Below, one piece after another: positions 1 to 13,069 of a stretch of DNA of 64,000 nucleotides. Location of the stretch: NCBI RefSeq assembly GCF_964199755.1, contig NC_133930.1, positions 60,231,962 to 60,295,961 of the forward strand. The letters are read 5' to 3'. The notes beneath the pieces are model-generated. The model made no database searches. It saw only the letters and a list, made by a program, of their open reading frames with translations, and was not told the origin of the DNA. Both the position numbers and the translations under genes were made by a program. Every line of letters begins with the position of its first letter. Position 1 is the first letter of the stretch. The stretch comes from Larus michahellis (lineage: Eukaryota > Chordata > Aves > Charadriiformes > Laridae).

Positions 1-1396
1 AGAAAAATGGGGAAAATAACCTCCATTTTTAAAAAGGGACAAAAGGAAGACCTGGGGAACTACAGGCCAGTCAGTCTCACTTCTGTGCCCAGCAAGATCG
101 TGGAGCAGATACTCCTGGAAACTATGCTAAGGCACATGGAAAATAAGGAAGTGATAGGTGTCAGACAACATGGCTTCATTAAGGGCAAATTGAGCTTGAC
201 AAATTTGGTGGCCTTCTACAATGGCATTACAGCATTGGTGGATAAGGGAAGAGCAACTGACATCATCTAACTGGACTCATGCAAAGCATTTGATGCTGCC
301 CTGCCCCGTATCCTGATCTTTAAATTGAACAGACATGGATTTGACGGGTGGACCACTCAGTGGATGAGGAATCGCCTGAATGGTCGCACTCAAAGCATTG
401 TGGTCAACAGCTTGATGTCCAAGTGGAGACCAGTGATCAGTAGTGTTCCTCAGGGGTCAATACTGAAACGAAAACTGTTTAACATCCTTATTGGCAAAAT
501 GGACTGTGGGATTGAGTGCACCCTCAGCAAGTTTGCTAACATGACCAAGCTGTGTGGTGCAGTCGACACACTGGAGGGAAGGGATGCCATTCAGAGGGAA
601 CTTGACAGGCTTAAGAGGTGGGCCTGTGAGTGGCCAGTCCTGTCCTGCACATGGGTCAGGGCAACCCCAAATACAGACTGGGCAGAGAATAACTTGAGAG
701 CAGCCCTGAGGAGAAGGACTTGGGGGTGCCGGTGGATGAGATACTCAACATGAGCCAGCAATGTGTGCTCACAACCCAGAAAGACAACCACATCCTGGGT
801 GGCATCAAAAGAAGCATGGCCAGCAGGTCGAGGGAAGTGATTCTACCCCTCTACTCCGCTTTTGTGAGACCCCACCTGGAATACTGTGCCCAGCTCTGGG
901 GCTCCCAGCACAAGAAGGACATGGATCTGTTGGTGTGAGTCCACAGGAGGGCAACGAAGATGATCAGAGGGCTGGAGCATCTCTCCTATGAAGACAGGCT
1001 GAGAGAGTTGGGGTTGTTCAGCCTGGAGAAGAGAAGGCTCTGGGGAGACCTTATAGCTGCCTTCCAGTATCTGAAGGGGGCCTACAAGAAAGATGGGGAA
1101 GGACTCTTTATCAGGGAGTGTAGTGATAGACGAGATGTAATGGTTTTAAACTGAAAGTGGGGTAGATTTAAATTCGATATCACGAAGAAATTCTTTTCTG
1201 TGAGTGTAGTGAGACACTGGAACAGGTTGCCAAAGTAGTTGTGGATGCTCATCCCTGGAAGTGTTCAAGGCCAGGTCATATGAGGTTTTGAGCAACCTGG
1301 TTTAGTGAAACATGTCCCTGTCCATGGTGGGGAACCTGATGACTATTAACATTCCTTCCAACCTAAACCATTCTACGATTTTATGATTCTGTGATG
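1..1396 (+). mobile_element. CR1 LINE, decayed reverse transcriptase and 3' end
   Basis: Non-LTR retrotransposon running in from the left edge. It encodes reverse-transcriptase motifs including [19 protein letters not shown] (about 58-114), KAFDAA (about 283-300) and SVPQGSIL (about 442-465). The catalytic FADD box is mutated to FANM at 532-543. There is an in-frame TAA near 268, a frame break near 640, and stops near 937 and 1152. The C-terminal domain is recognisable ([20 protein letters not shown], then [19 protein letters not shown]). It ends in the CR1-type tail TTCTACGATTTTATGATTCTGTGAT-like near 1370-1396. It is inactive. Confidence 0.95.
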
Positions 1397-4300
1397 TATA
1401 CATTGAAGAATTCTATTCACCTAAAGTTGCCTGAACAAGCATAAAAGCTGAAATGTTGGATAAATTAGTCCATGCAGGAGCTTCTACCTTCAGTATTTAA
1501 AATGGAACTCAGGTACCTCTACCTTTTACTGCAGTTGGACATATAGATAGTCCGTTCAGGTATCTTATTAAGTGGCCTTACTTTTTACATTGCTAAGGAG
1601 ATAAAACTTTCAGCAGAGATTTCTCTGGAGACCCTGAAGAGTCTCCACAATGAAACACGTAGCTCCTTCTAGATATGCGCACATTAATATATGTGATATA
1701 CTGGTCTCCTAATAATGTTCTTTTACCACCTACAAGTGATGTTATGTAGTGTGCTAAAAGGACATTGTTTTTCAGGCAAATACTAATAAACCTAATCAGC
1801 ACATGTTTCTAATGGTTTTGTGTCTTTACATCGAAAAGTAAAGAATGCTCTCCATTCCTAATTCCATATAGAATGTGCAAGACATTCCTACTTTCTAAAT
1901 CAAATTTTAAAAAGGAAATGAAAAAAAAATACTTTGTTTTACATAAATAATGTGAAAAAGTTACAAGATAAAACTAGTAACCATCACCTTCTGCTTTATT
2001 CATTTCAATACGAAAGTGAAGAACAACAAAATATATAATAAATGCACCAAGCAATCCATGCAAACTGCTACCAAATTCACAGGCAAATTAAATAGCATGC
2101 TAAGTAAGTATGAATCTATTCAAAAAACACAGTCTTATAAATGTGTGTATAAGAAGATTTCACGGTTTTTCCACAGAGCACATAGTGACAGCATAGAGCT
2201 CTACTGAGCACAGGTCAGCGCTTTCTGATGATGATTTAAAAACTGCAGTATTAGGAGACACTGACTATATATAAACAAACTGAGCAAACCAACAAATGGA
2301 AGAATTAACTAGATCACTGCTGTCAGTCTACTTTATTTTGTTATTTCTTCAGAAAGAGGCAAACTTAATCACTGTGCCCATACCAACTTCAATATTGCCA
2401 ATAATGTACACAACGGATATCATGTGGAAATGCACTTATTTCAGTATGAAATGTCATCATAAGACAATGCTCAAAATGCAAAGCTCCCCCAAACACTGAA
2501 ATTGAAGAGTAAGTTCCAAAAGGCACATTAATATGCAATTATATATATGCAAGGTACTACACAGAATGTCCACTCAACTTACTGTACAAGCTTTTTCCAT
2601 ATTTTTCCATGCAGCAATTCCATCTCTTCTTTCTAAGGCTTCTCCTGAAATTGGTCTTTGTGGTACAAAAATATTCATTAACAAATAGCGTATAATAATA
2701 TATTCTAGCTGAGTAGGAAACACCACTAGCACAAAGTTACTTAAATATAAAAACACCTAACTGAAATGTTAGGTCTTTTTCCCTGTTTATTCAATCATAT
2801 TATCCTGGGAATATAGCTCTTGATTGGTTCATATTCTATTCTTGAACATCTTTTATCTTCATGGCCACTATGTACTTTGATTAAGTAATAATGTACTAAA
2901 ACTTACCTATGTGTTTCCAAGTCTCCATTATTTATGTAGCTTTTGTATATAGCTAACAGAATTATGTCTTACTTCTAGTGCTCAGGACAGATGTTCTACT
3001 GGATCAAATTCTATCCAGTCAACATTGATTTCCATCACATTTTATTGTCAACAAATTGTTGCTCTGTAGCTTAAGGGCTTCAACACGCACATCAAACCAT
3101 CCCATTACATGATACACTTTCTGGCCCAGCAGTGATATCTCCTTAAATATTTCAGGCAGTGTTCATAGCAGCTGCTCATTATGGTTTTTGAGTTTTACAG
3201 AAATTTTATTTAAAAGTCTCCATGCTGTTCCAAGCAGTTTTATGTTTGTTATTTTAATTAAAAGGGGAAGGGAAAAAAGCAAAGCTTTTTTCTCAGTTAA
3301 TGCATGTTGCCTCCAGCAACAACCATCTTACCTGCTACAAGCACTGTAGCACAAAAACAACCCACACAAAACCAAAAAAAAAAAAACAAAACCAGAAAAG
3401 AAAACCACCACACAACTGTGAACAGCAAAAAAATACAAAGAAATGCAAAACTCATTCAGGCTAGTAAGTGGAACTGTTATTTAACAACATTGTGCACTCC
3501 ACACATCTGTATCATCCCAAACGCATCCATTATAGCAATTCGTTTAGAACAGCATGATTCTGAATTGACTTACAAAAGCTTTAAAATTACTTTAAACCAA
3601 GTACATGTTCAGCACAGCATGCACAGTGTACAAGTTCAAAGGGAAAAAAAAGAAAATCAAAATACTTAGCATCTACTACGGATTGGCTGAATTCTTGCCA
3701 ATCTTACCTACTTAGTCTGATGCTACTTGACTGTAGCACTCTGAAGGTTTATTTCACAGCATGTTTGGATAGCATGTTTTTTCTCCAGCAGACCACTTAA
3801 CACTGAGTTGTTTGATTGTAACGCAGGAAACGCCAGAAAACATGTCTTGTTTGCTTTTCACACATAATCTCAACTTTTCTTTCAGTTCGCATGCCTTGAA
3901 ATGAAGAAAAATAACAGACTGATACATAACACTGGAAAACTTCCATTGTATTAGTCAATATCCTTCCAGTTAATTTGACTGCTCACTTGCACCTGTGCAA
4001 AGCACTCCAAAGTTTGCATGGGAGACCAAGTAACAACGCACAAAAAACTCCTGAGTAGCGTCTTAGACTGACTGGGCTAAGACATTTAGTCCTCTTCAGT
4101 GCCTTAATGCCTGACTCTCACTATTTCGTTAGACATGGGTAATTTTTGAACTTAGCAAAGCTGAGGCACTTTTTAGTTCTCTTCACATACATAGCCTCAC
4201 ATTTTTGAAAAATAAAGAAAAAGCTAAAAAAAATATCTATTTAACTGTTCTCTGGATTGTAGCTTCAGTATTCAAAACATGTCCAATATAGTTCAAATTA

Positions 4301-5476
4301 TTAATAAAGAAGGTAAGAAAACAAAAGAGTGCTTGTTGTAATACAGCAATAAAAAAATTCTAACTCCAAAAGGTTCTGCAGTAGGCTTTCCATTTCCATT
4401 CCATAGGCTCAAGTATTTGAGAAACCCCAAAAGGTTGCAATAAGTACTACTAACAAATGCAGGAAGAACCATAAAGTAGGAAAGACTTAATTATACAGGA
4501 ACGGCATTAATTAATTAATTAGTAATAGATTTTGCAATTTTTTTTTAATATCTTTGTCTTTTTTATGAGCTTCGTGCTTTAAATAAGATCATGTTTGTCT
4601 GAAGGCATGAACATGATGAGAAAACCATTTCATGGTAGAAGCCACTGCCTCAGTAGCTCAGAGTTGCTTATATCATTTTCCTTGCAAACATTTATGCACC
4701 TGCTTGGCTTGAAATCTATAGATATTTTAAGTGACTGAAGTTAAATATTTGTACACAGAGTGGTAGGATCAAAACACTAGGCAAGACCTTTTCCACCTAT
4801 TCCAGTGAACAGGGTGTGCAAGAGACAGTTCTTCAATAGTAAGTGCTAAGCAATGGTAAAAATGGTACTTGCATAAAGTCAGAGCCCCGTTTGAATCAAA
4901 ATTAAGTGAATCTGAAATTTTTGTTATTAAGTATAAAAATAATTGCCTGGATTGCTCTCAGTATTGGTTACTGCAGATTTGAAGCAGAAAACTTCATTTT
5001 GTTATCTACTTCTTAGGGAAGTATTTTGAAAGAATAAAGTTGCTCTTTGTAGTGTTCTTAAAATTCTTTTTTTCTGGGGAAACAATCAGAGTAAGGAAAG
5101 AGCATAGATGTATACTGTCACACAAGAAAGTAAACAAAATCTATATTTAAGTGAAAGGAAAGTAAAGGCGTTTACAACTAAAAGAAGCTGATCCATGAGC
5201 TTGGATCAACTAAGCCTGTTTTCCTGTGGACTTCTCCTACGTCCTCAGCACAGCTCCTAGCCTCCCCAGTGCGGCCTCACTGGGCGTCTGTGAGCAGAAT
5301 TTTCTCCTCCAGATCTACCTGTCTGACCTCTAGCTGTAAAAAAAGGCAGATGGCTGAGTTATAACTCTCTTTAGTGCGTGGCACCCGCACCCAGCTATCA
5401 TCTCTGATGAAGTTTGATGAACTTTTCTGGAAGTTTCACATATTTGTGTCTTCTGCATGTGTCAAATTTGGTACAG
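1397..5476. other. Intergenic, no gene seen
   Basis: AT-rich sequence between two CR1 copies. It contains an A/C low-complexity patch (3340-3430) and no frame that looks coding. Confidence 0.7.
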
Positions 5477-6387
5477 ATTCACAGAGTCACAGAATCACAG
5501 AATGGTTCGGGTTGGAAGGGACCTTAAAAGACCATCTAGTTCCAACCACCCTGCCATGGGCAGGGACACCTCCCACGAGACCAGGTTGCTCAAAGTCTCA
5601 TCCAGCCTGGCCTTGAACACTTCCAGGGATGGGGCATTGACAGCTTCCCTGGGCAACCTGTTCCAGTGTCTCACTACCCTTACAGTAAAGAATTTTTTCC
5701 TGATATTCAATCTAAATCTACACTCTCTCAACTTGAGGCCATTACTCCATGTCCTATCATAACACACTCTGATAAAGAGTCCCTCCCCACCCTTCCTGTT
5801 GGCCCCCTTTAGCTACTGGAAGGCTGCTATAAGGTCTCCCTCGAGCCTTCTCTTCTCCAGGCTGAACAGCCCCAACTCTCGCAGCCTGTCCTCACAGCAG
5901 AGGTGCTCCAGCCCTCTGATCATCTTCGTGGCCCTCCGCTGGACCTGCTCCAATAGGTCCATGTCCTTCTTGTGTTGAGGACTCCAGAGCTGGACACAGT
6001 ACTCCAGGTGGGGTCTCACTAGAGCAGAGTAGAGGGGCAGAATCACCTCCCTCAATCTGCTGGACACACTTTTAATGCAGCCCAGGATGCAGTTGGCTTT
6101 CTGGGCTGCAAGTGCGCATTGCCTGCTCACGTCGAGCTTCTCGTCTACCAGCACCCCCAAGTCCTTCTCCTCAGGGCTGTTCTCAAGCCATTCTCCGCCC
6201 AACCTGTATTTGTGCCTGGGATTGCCATGACCCAGATGCAGGACCTTGCACTTGGCCTGGTTGAACGTCATGAGGTTCTTACAGGCCCACCTCTCAAGAC
6301 TGTCAAGGTCCCCCTGGATGGCATCCCTTACCTCCAGCGAGTCGACCGTACCACGCAGCTTGGTGTCGTCGGCAAACTTGCTGAGGG
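5477..6387 (-). mobile_element. CR1 LINE, 5'-truncated copy
   Basis: A younger-looking CR1 on the minus strand. It is cut at 6387, just upstream of the catalytic motif, which is intact here (FADD, codons at 6365-6376). The reading frame runs open from about 6387 to a stop at 5815-5813, through [34 protein letters not shown] and [12 protein letters not shown]. The stop replaces the usual Tyr in AFQYLKG. The 3' UTR ends in repeated CACAGAAT/ATTCTGTG units at 5477-5505. It is 5'-truncated as CR1 copies usually are, so it cannot mobilise itself. Confidence 0.95.
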
Positions 6388-9197
6388 TTTTCCTGAGATT
6401 GATTCACAGCCAAAAATTCTGAAGGACATAGAGCAGAAGGGAACTGACAAGAATAGGTCACATTCGTCCTTTGTTCTTAGATGGTGAAGTTAAACAGATT
6501 CCTCATTGCAGTGTTCTTTCAAATGATGGGGCAACCAAAGAAAAGCTGACCCACACTCAATAGAATGTTGTTGAAAAATCAAACCCACCTAGCTGGAAAG
6601 GAAACACGGGCATATTACCTGGTAAGCGAAAATCACAAAAATTAAACTGGTACATGCACATGGAAGAGCCAGCCTTACAAGAGGGTAAATCATTTTTACA
6701 GCATCAGAATTTTAAACTTCTTTAAATTGCCTATAATGTTATCTTTTTTTCTTCTAGCTATCCCAGCACATATTGTAATGTGCACACACTACCTGATTTG
6801 TTTCTAGGGTTTGTTTCCAGGAGGTTATGCCCTTATGCAATCAACCACTGTATGGCCTTGTGTTCCCATAGGCACAAATATCTGATTTACAAAGCATTTC
6901 AAATCAAGGTCGTTCACTTCAACTAGTATGAAATACAATAGCAATGTAATCTTCATCTCCTGTATGAATTCCCTTCCATGTGTCACATTTTAACCCTCAT
7001 TTCTTTTGTCTCATTTCATGTCTCCTATTATAGCCGTTTTAGTATGTTTATTTGCCAATATCTTGCTGGAACTGCTTCAGTTCACTTATTGCAGGTAATT
7101 ACTTCGGTGTTTTGGAGCCTCTATTATCTGTAGCCTGACAGTTTGCCATTTGGAAGAATGGCAACAGATGCCTGGGAAAAGCAAAGCGCAAAGGTGGAGA
7201 TGTGGATTTGCATTAATTGGTAGACTTTTCCTTATCTATGAAACCAATCTCTACATCAAGCCAATTAAAACATGACAAGTGAGACATTTCTAAAAGATGA
7301 CTAGGTAGGAAAAAACATTCTGAAAAGCACTAATTTTCTCTCTCCAGCTTGTATTTCTGTCATAGCTCAGTCATTTCTTAAAGTTTTATAGGTTACCAAA
7401 TCCTTTCAATTTTGTGACACCAGCTTCCTCCATCTGGATAGATGGTAAATGCAACAAATATTAAACAATTATCTTGCAATTCATCTGAGCACTCTGATTC
7501 CCTTTAAATAAATAGCAAAACCTTCACTGGTTTCAGACCAACTGAACCTATTTCATTATTTTAGTTTTCTTTACAAACAAGATAAATATTTACTCACTTT
7601 GCTCCTTTAAAGACAATCTCAGAGCAAAATACTGGGGGCAAAGCAGTCTCAAGGTCTCAAGTTCGCCCAGCCATCATTAGAAGTTTCTGAATAATTTGAA
7701 GGGAATGACCATCTCCATACTCAGCTTGGAATTTATTTTCCTGGTTTATATTTCACCTCTGCTCAAGAGCTCAAATTCACGCTAAAAATTCACTTATTCA
7801 ATATGAATGTTTAAAGATTAATAATGATCAGAAAAAAGTATGTATGTGCCCCTGGGGCTTCCATTTTGTGCATTTACTGAGGTATTCTGTAGACTGGAGA
7901 GGACTGGGTGTTTTATAACCACTTACCAGCACTCACATTACACAGATTTTGAAATGCATACACAGGAGTAAGCAGGCCAAATTCATAAGACTCCTCTGTA
8001 CAGCAGACTCACTCTTCTGGGTACATTTGCCACGGGAGCAGCACACTAATAATGTATTCCAGCTTTTTTGCATCATTTATTACTGAGATATAAGATTAAT
8101 TGGCTCCCTCTGTATTTTTGTAAAGCTTCTCTAATCTAACACTGACATTGTTGCCTGGGGATTTCTGTCTCTGGGGAAAAAGAAACACAAAACATACAAA
8201 AATAGAGTGCATAGAGTGCTGCGAAGACATGTCATAAAAAGAAAAGAAATCATAAACAGGAATAATCATGTATTTACCAAAAGAATAAAGTCACTGCCAC
8301 TGCAAAACCAGAAATCAAGAAGACAAAAGACACCAGTCACACTTCCGTTAACAGAATATTTTTGCAAAAGCTGCATATTTTCTGCTCCGCATTCTAAAGA
8401 CCCATAATGTTCATAATGTTCAAAAAAAAAAAAATCTGACTTTTGTTAGCAGAAACAGAGCCATCTGCTGGCAAAATAAAAACAAAAAACAAAAACAAAA
8501 CACAAAAAACCCAAACCAAACCACGACCCAAAAAACCCCAACAAACTCACATAATCAATAAAACCAAAAACTAAAAACACCCGACCCCAGTCACGTTAAA
8601 TCACAACTGTATGTTCTGCTACTGTACCAAAAGATTATAGAAGTATTTCACACTCATTCATTCCCAAACTGAAATACTACTCAACCCACAACCCTTTTGA
8701 AGACTTTCAGACCTGAAAGATGCTTTCTCAGCAATTTTCTTACACTTGTTTATACCTGATCTACCTTTAACATGTTTTAGACCTGGAAGCAGCGCAAGAC
8801 CCATTGTCATCACCTCAGTAATTGTCAGCAACTGAACTTCATATATATAAGGGCAGCTAGCAAGCTGCAGCACTTCAAAGGTGCCCACGTTTACGTCCAT
8901 AATCTATCAGCAGACATACTTGGATCTGCTCTGTTTACAACCAACCCATTTCAGATCATTTTGTTCAGATACCTTGAATCACGTGCAAAGAGACTCTGCA
9001 AGAAAGGTATAGATACAAAATATTTTACACTTCTAAGTAATGACACGTACGGTAGACACATGCAAAATAAAATGCAGATTTTCCCCTTTCTTAGTGAAGG
9101 CTTCTCATGAAGCCAGGAAGAATGTTCTCTTGCCATTGCAGTGAATTTTGGCATTAAACTATTCACTTTGGAGAAGTGCTCCAATAGAAACAAATAG
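6388..9197. other. Intergenic, no gene seen
   Basis: AT-rich. Contains an A/C-rich low-complexity block at 8422-8580 of repeated AAAACAAAAAC and CCCAAACC motifs. No coding frame or RNA gene recognised. Confidence 0.7.
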
Positions 9198-9202
9198 CTT
9201 AT
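9198..9202. repeat. Target-site duplication, left copy (CTTAT)
   Basis: Matches 9931-9935 exactly and abuts the TG end of the solo LTR. Confidence 0.9.
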
Positions 9203-9930
9203 TGTCCTGGTTTGAGGTAAAACAGAACCAATTTTCCGTTTTGTAATTTTACTTTTTAGCTGGGCCTCTTCTAACTGACTAAAGTCTGAAAGTAACAGCA
9301 TGTTGTTCAGACACTGTTCCCTCTCAGAGTGGTAAGACCTGATTACACCAAGGAATGGTGTGCACAGAGGCTCTTGCTTATACCTATTGCTATAACAACC
9401 AAGGTCAGCTAACGTCGCTGCTTGCCCCGTTAGAGGGTCGGAAGCGGAGAAGCGTAGAGGGGTCCCACCTGCAGGGAGGAGCAGAGGGGACGGGTGACCC
9501 CAAACTGACCAACAGGGTATTCCGCCCTATCTGCCACGCTCAGTATAAAAGCTGAGGGATCAAAAGGTCAGCTCTCTTTTCTTCAATGGCCATCGTCTGA
9601 GGAGGACTCTCTCTGTTCGTCTGCCTTTGATCCCAATACGTGCATTCCTGACTCCAGATCCAGAATTCAGCTCCTGTCCGTCGCTGACTCCAGTCTACGA
9701 CTTTCCCTGTGTCTGCTGGTGATATCATCCTGGGAGCTGGATACAGTTTTGTATATATTGTATACTTTTTAAAAAAATTTATTATTATTTCTTATTTCCT
9801 TATTTGTAATATTTTCATTAAAGTAGTTTAGTTCTTTCTCTAAACTCGTAAATCTTCTTATCTCTTCCTCTCCTCTCTTTGGGGGGGGCATCTGTCGTTC
9901 TGATTGGCCAATCCGGCCAAAACCACGACA
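9203..9930 (+). mobile_element. Solo LTR of an endogenous retrovirus, with target-site duplication
   Basis: A 728-bp element starting TGTCCTGGTTTG and ending AACCACGACA, with imperfect inverted ends (TGTCCTGG / CCACGACA). It is flanked by an exact 5-bp direct repeat CTTAT (9198-9202 and 9931-9935), the mark of integration. A TATAAAA box at 9543-9549 and an ATTAAA signal at 9817-9822 fit U3-R-U5 order. No internal retroviral genes are present, so it arose by LTR-LTR recombination. The 5-bp duplication suits ERVL-type or some class I avian families; the family was not confirmed. Orientation follows the TATA box. Confidence 0.9.
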
Positions 9931-9935
9931 CTTAT
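9931..9935. repeat. Target-site duplication, right copy (CTTAT)
   Basis: Matches 9198-9202 exactly and abuts the CA end of the solo LTR. Confidence 0.9.
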
Positions 9936-10757
9936 TTTAACAGAGGCTCCAGCTTCCATTCTCCAAACAGAGCTTCAGATTACCTTATCATCCTTCCTCT
10001 GCAAAACAGAGAGAAACGCAGTCTTGATTTTGAAATAAAAGAACACAAAACAACAAAGAAAGTTTAGATGAGAAGTTTAGTCTCAACTGTAACAGCTAAT
10101 TACTGTCACTCCCTTGTAAGACCCCTGGAATCCTACAGATTTAGCAATCAGAGGCTCCAGTAAAGTTTTGGAGACTTTATTTGCGCTAGCCCTGCAGGGC
10201 AATATGCTTAGGTTTAGAAGCTTACTTCTGGCACATAAATGAATGAAAACTTATACTCAACTACTTTTAGTTGGGCAGACTCATTTGCACTAGGATATGT
10301 TTCTAAAAATAACCATCCTACTTAGAAGATTCAACTTTCAAAAAGTTTTAAATCATCTTTATTTTGGACAATACTTGAGATTCTTCTTAAACCTCAAATC
10401 TGTGGTAATTAATACAACATCAAGGACATGAGTTTGTGTATTTAGCTGTCCAAGCACTCTATAAACAGTAGTTCACAGAGCATGTACAAATCACAGAAGA
10501 CTGTCAACTGCTGTTTGAAATGTTTTGTCACTGTTAGCATTCTCATGTTATCACCCAGTGAGACGCACACACAGTATTAGCTGCTAAATGTTTTTTAATG
10601 TGAGATACAAGCTGATACTAAAAAAAAATAAAATCCCAAAACAAAACCCCCAAAAAGAAGCCAAAGGACACTGCACAAGAACAGACAGGTCTTCCCTTGC
10701 AAGAATCTTTATAGAAGTTACACATCACATGGTGCATGGGACAAAGGCCACACTGAG
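9936..10757. other. Intergenic, no gene seen
   Basis: AT-rich sequence between the solo LTR and the older CR1, with an A-rich patch at 10619-10660. Nothing else recognised. Confidence 0.7.
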
Positions 10758-11750
10758 GAGCATCTCACAGAAACACAGAACCTTTTACGCTGGAAGGGAC
10801 CACTTGAGATCATCTAGTCCGACACTCCTGCACAAGGAAGGTCAGCCAGAATAGATTATTCAGGATCATGTCAGGTTTTAAACATCTCCAAGAATGGTGA
10901 TTCCACAACTCCTCAGGCAACCTGTTCCAATGTTTGATCACTTTCATAGTTAAAAAAAATAACTCTTGTGTTCAGATGGAACTTCATGTGTTTCAGTTCA
11001 TGCCCGCTGCCTCTTGTTCAGACAGTTGGACATTAATAAGAACAGTCTGGCTTCCCCCTCTTCAAGGCTCAGATCCCCCTGAGCCTTCTCTTCTCCTGTC
11101 TGAAGAAGCTTCCCCAGCTCTCTCAGTGTGAAAGATACTCCAGCCCCTTTATCACCTTTGTAGCCCTGCACCACACCCCCTACAGTAAATCCGTCTCACT
11201 CTTGTTCTGGAGAGCCCAGACCTGAACCCAGCACTCCAGGTGTGTTCTCACCAGGGCTGAGTAGCGTGGAAGGATCACCTCCATAAACCCGCTAGCACTG
11301 CTTTGCCTAACGCAGCCCAGGATGCTATTGGCCTTTTTTGCAGACAGGGCTTACTGCTACCTTGTGGTCAGCTTGCCCACCGTGAAACCAAGGACGTTCT
11401 CTGAAGAGCTGCTTTCCAGCTGGGTGGCCCCCTGCATTTTACTGGTGCATGGGGTTATTTGTCCCTGGCTGCAGGTCTTTGCACTTCATGAAGTTCCCAT
11501 TCGCCCATTTCTCCATCTTGTCAAGGTCCCTCTGGGTGGCAGCAAAACCATCTCTTCTATCAGCCACTCCTCCAGAGCACAACCTATCCCATCATTCAGG
11601 TCATTAACAAAGAGGTTGAATTGGATTGGCCCCAGTATTGATCTATGGGGTACAGCACTAGTAACTGGACTTTGTGCTTTGACCCTCTGGGCCCATTCAT
11701 TTGGTCAGTTTTTAATTCACCCTCTCTGTCCAAATACCTAACACACACTT
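10758..11750 (-). mobile_element. Older CR1 LINE fragment
   Basis: The plus strand begins CACAGAAACACAGAACC, then GCTGGAAGGGACCACTTGAG, the complement of a CR1 3' end. It continues through the complement of the C-terminal reverse-transcriptase region (CACTCCAGGTGTG..CTCACCAGGGCTGAG). Many substitutions and no long minus-strand frame; it is older than the 5477 copy and of a different subfamily. The left end in CR1 orientation (near 11740) is uncertain. Confidence 0.88.
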
Positions 11751-11754
11751 GTTC

Positions 11755-11815
11755 ACCTTTACTCAGTAAAGGTAAACCTTTAAAAGATGTTTACCTTTAC
11801 TCAGTAAAACCTTTA
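11755..11815. repeat. Repeated hairpin-forming TTTACTCAGTAAA units
   Basis: CCTTTACTCAGTAAAGG is an inverted repeat, and TTTACTCAGTAAA occurs twice (near 11758 and 11797), abutting the older CR1. It could be the debris of a small local duplication. Confidence 0.7.
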
Positions 11816-11854
11816 ACACAATATCTACTGCCCTCCGCTATCTATCACACTGTA

Positions 11855-11877
11855 CATAGCAATGTAACATTGCTATG
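11855..11877. repeat. Perfect short palindrome, 10-bp arms, 3-nt loop
   Basis: CATAGCAATG, then TAA, then CATTGCTATG. It is self-complementary and could extrude a hairpin. No family is recognised. Confidence 0.8.
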
Positions 11878-13069
11878 ACACAAGGTAAAGTTACTCAGTT
11901 CTAAATATTTGGTCTCTCTTCTAATCATTGTGCTGCTCCTCCTAAACTAACAAGGGTAATCTTTAACAAGTCACAGGCTAGATTATAAATTGCAACAGCC
12001 TTTAGCATTAACCGTAATTTTACACCATGGCAATACTTCCTTCCTTCTCCACCCAAATACCCACTCCAATGCAACTAAGTGCTGATAACTTCCTCAGAAG
12101 AAGAAGCTCCTGTTGCTCTGCCCCACAAGTTTTGTAATCCGTGCAATCATGTTATGCAGCAGAAACTGTAAGCTATGATCTCACAGCCTAAGACAGAACA
12201 AGAGAAGCAAGTTTACCAGTTTAGCTACCATAGCGCATGTCTTTACTATGATTAAGTGATTTGATATAACACACTCCGTGTTAGAGCTGGAAACTGAATT
12301 CAGAGTTTTGGGCCATATTCCCAAACTTTATGGAAGATCAGCATTTAGTTCTTCAAGGGCAGTTACCAATCTTGCTCCAAGATCATTTATCAGGAAATGA
12401 TGTTATCAGGAGACATTCAGATAAATAATGCAAGCATTAATTCAGCTGTTGTATTCCGCCCCTTTCCTTCTCTGACTGAAAAGCCATGAAGTCTTCTGGC
12501 TTTCAGGAGGTATAGTCTATTTTGCTTCATTTCCTGAATAGTTCTTTCGAAATAGTTATAGAAGATCCTCTTCTTGAGTTGTATACTTAACCTCTACCTA
12601 GTTTAACAGCTGCTGCATTTAAAGAATTAGATGAGACATGACCCATACGCCATAATCCTTTGCCATAGCACTTGTTTAAAACAATCTTGGTAGAGTCAAG
12701 GTGTAGAGTCCATGTAACCAGATGAAAAGGGCACACATGGCTACATAAGAGTGACATGCATAGACAGTGCAACAGAAAGGAAGTTTACATTAATTCAAGC
12801 AAGTGCAGAGGATATCCTGCTCATTAAAAATTTCGTCACTATTGAACAATATTTCAGTAGCAGGCAAATATAGTTTAATATCTGGTAAGAGTGGCTAATT
12901 TGTGTTGTGCTATATAAACACAGCTTTAATAGCACACAGTGTCTAAGTCAAAAGCTATATTTTTCTACTTTTGAAGATTGCACACATATTCTTCGCAAGC
13001 TTTCAGCACTGTGTTTCTTGCAGTTGAGAAGCCTAGTACTCAGTCACTTCAAAATGACACAGTATACAC
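11878..13069. other. Region just downstream of SLCO4C1, no gene seen
   Basis: AT-rich, no coding frame. May include extended 3' UTR if a more distal polyadenylation site is used. Confidence 0.6.

Noticed and set aside
3304..3669. 121-codon Lys/Asn/Thr-rich frame
   Set aside because: Crosses an A/C low-complexity patch; composition artefact.
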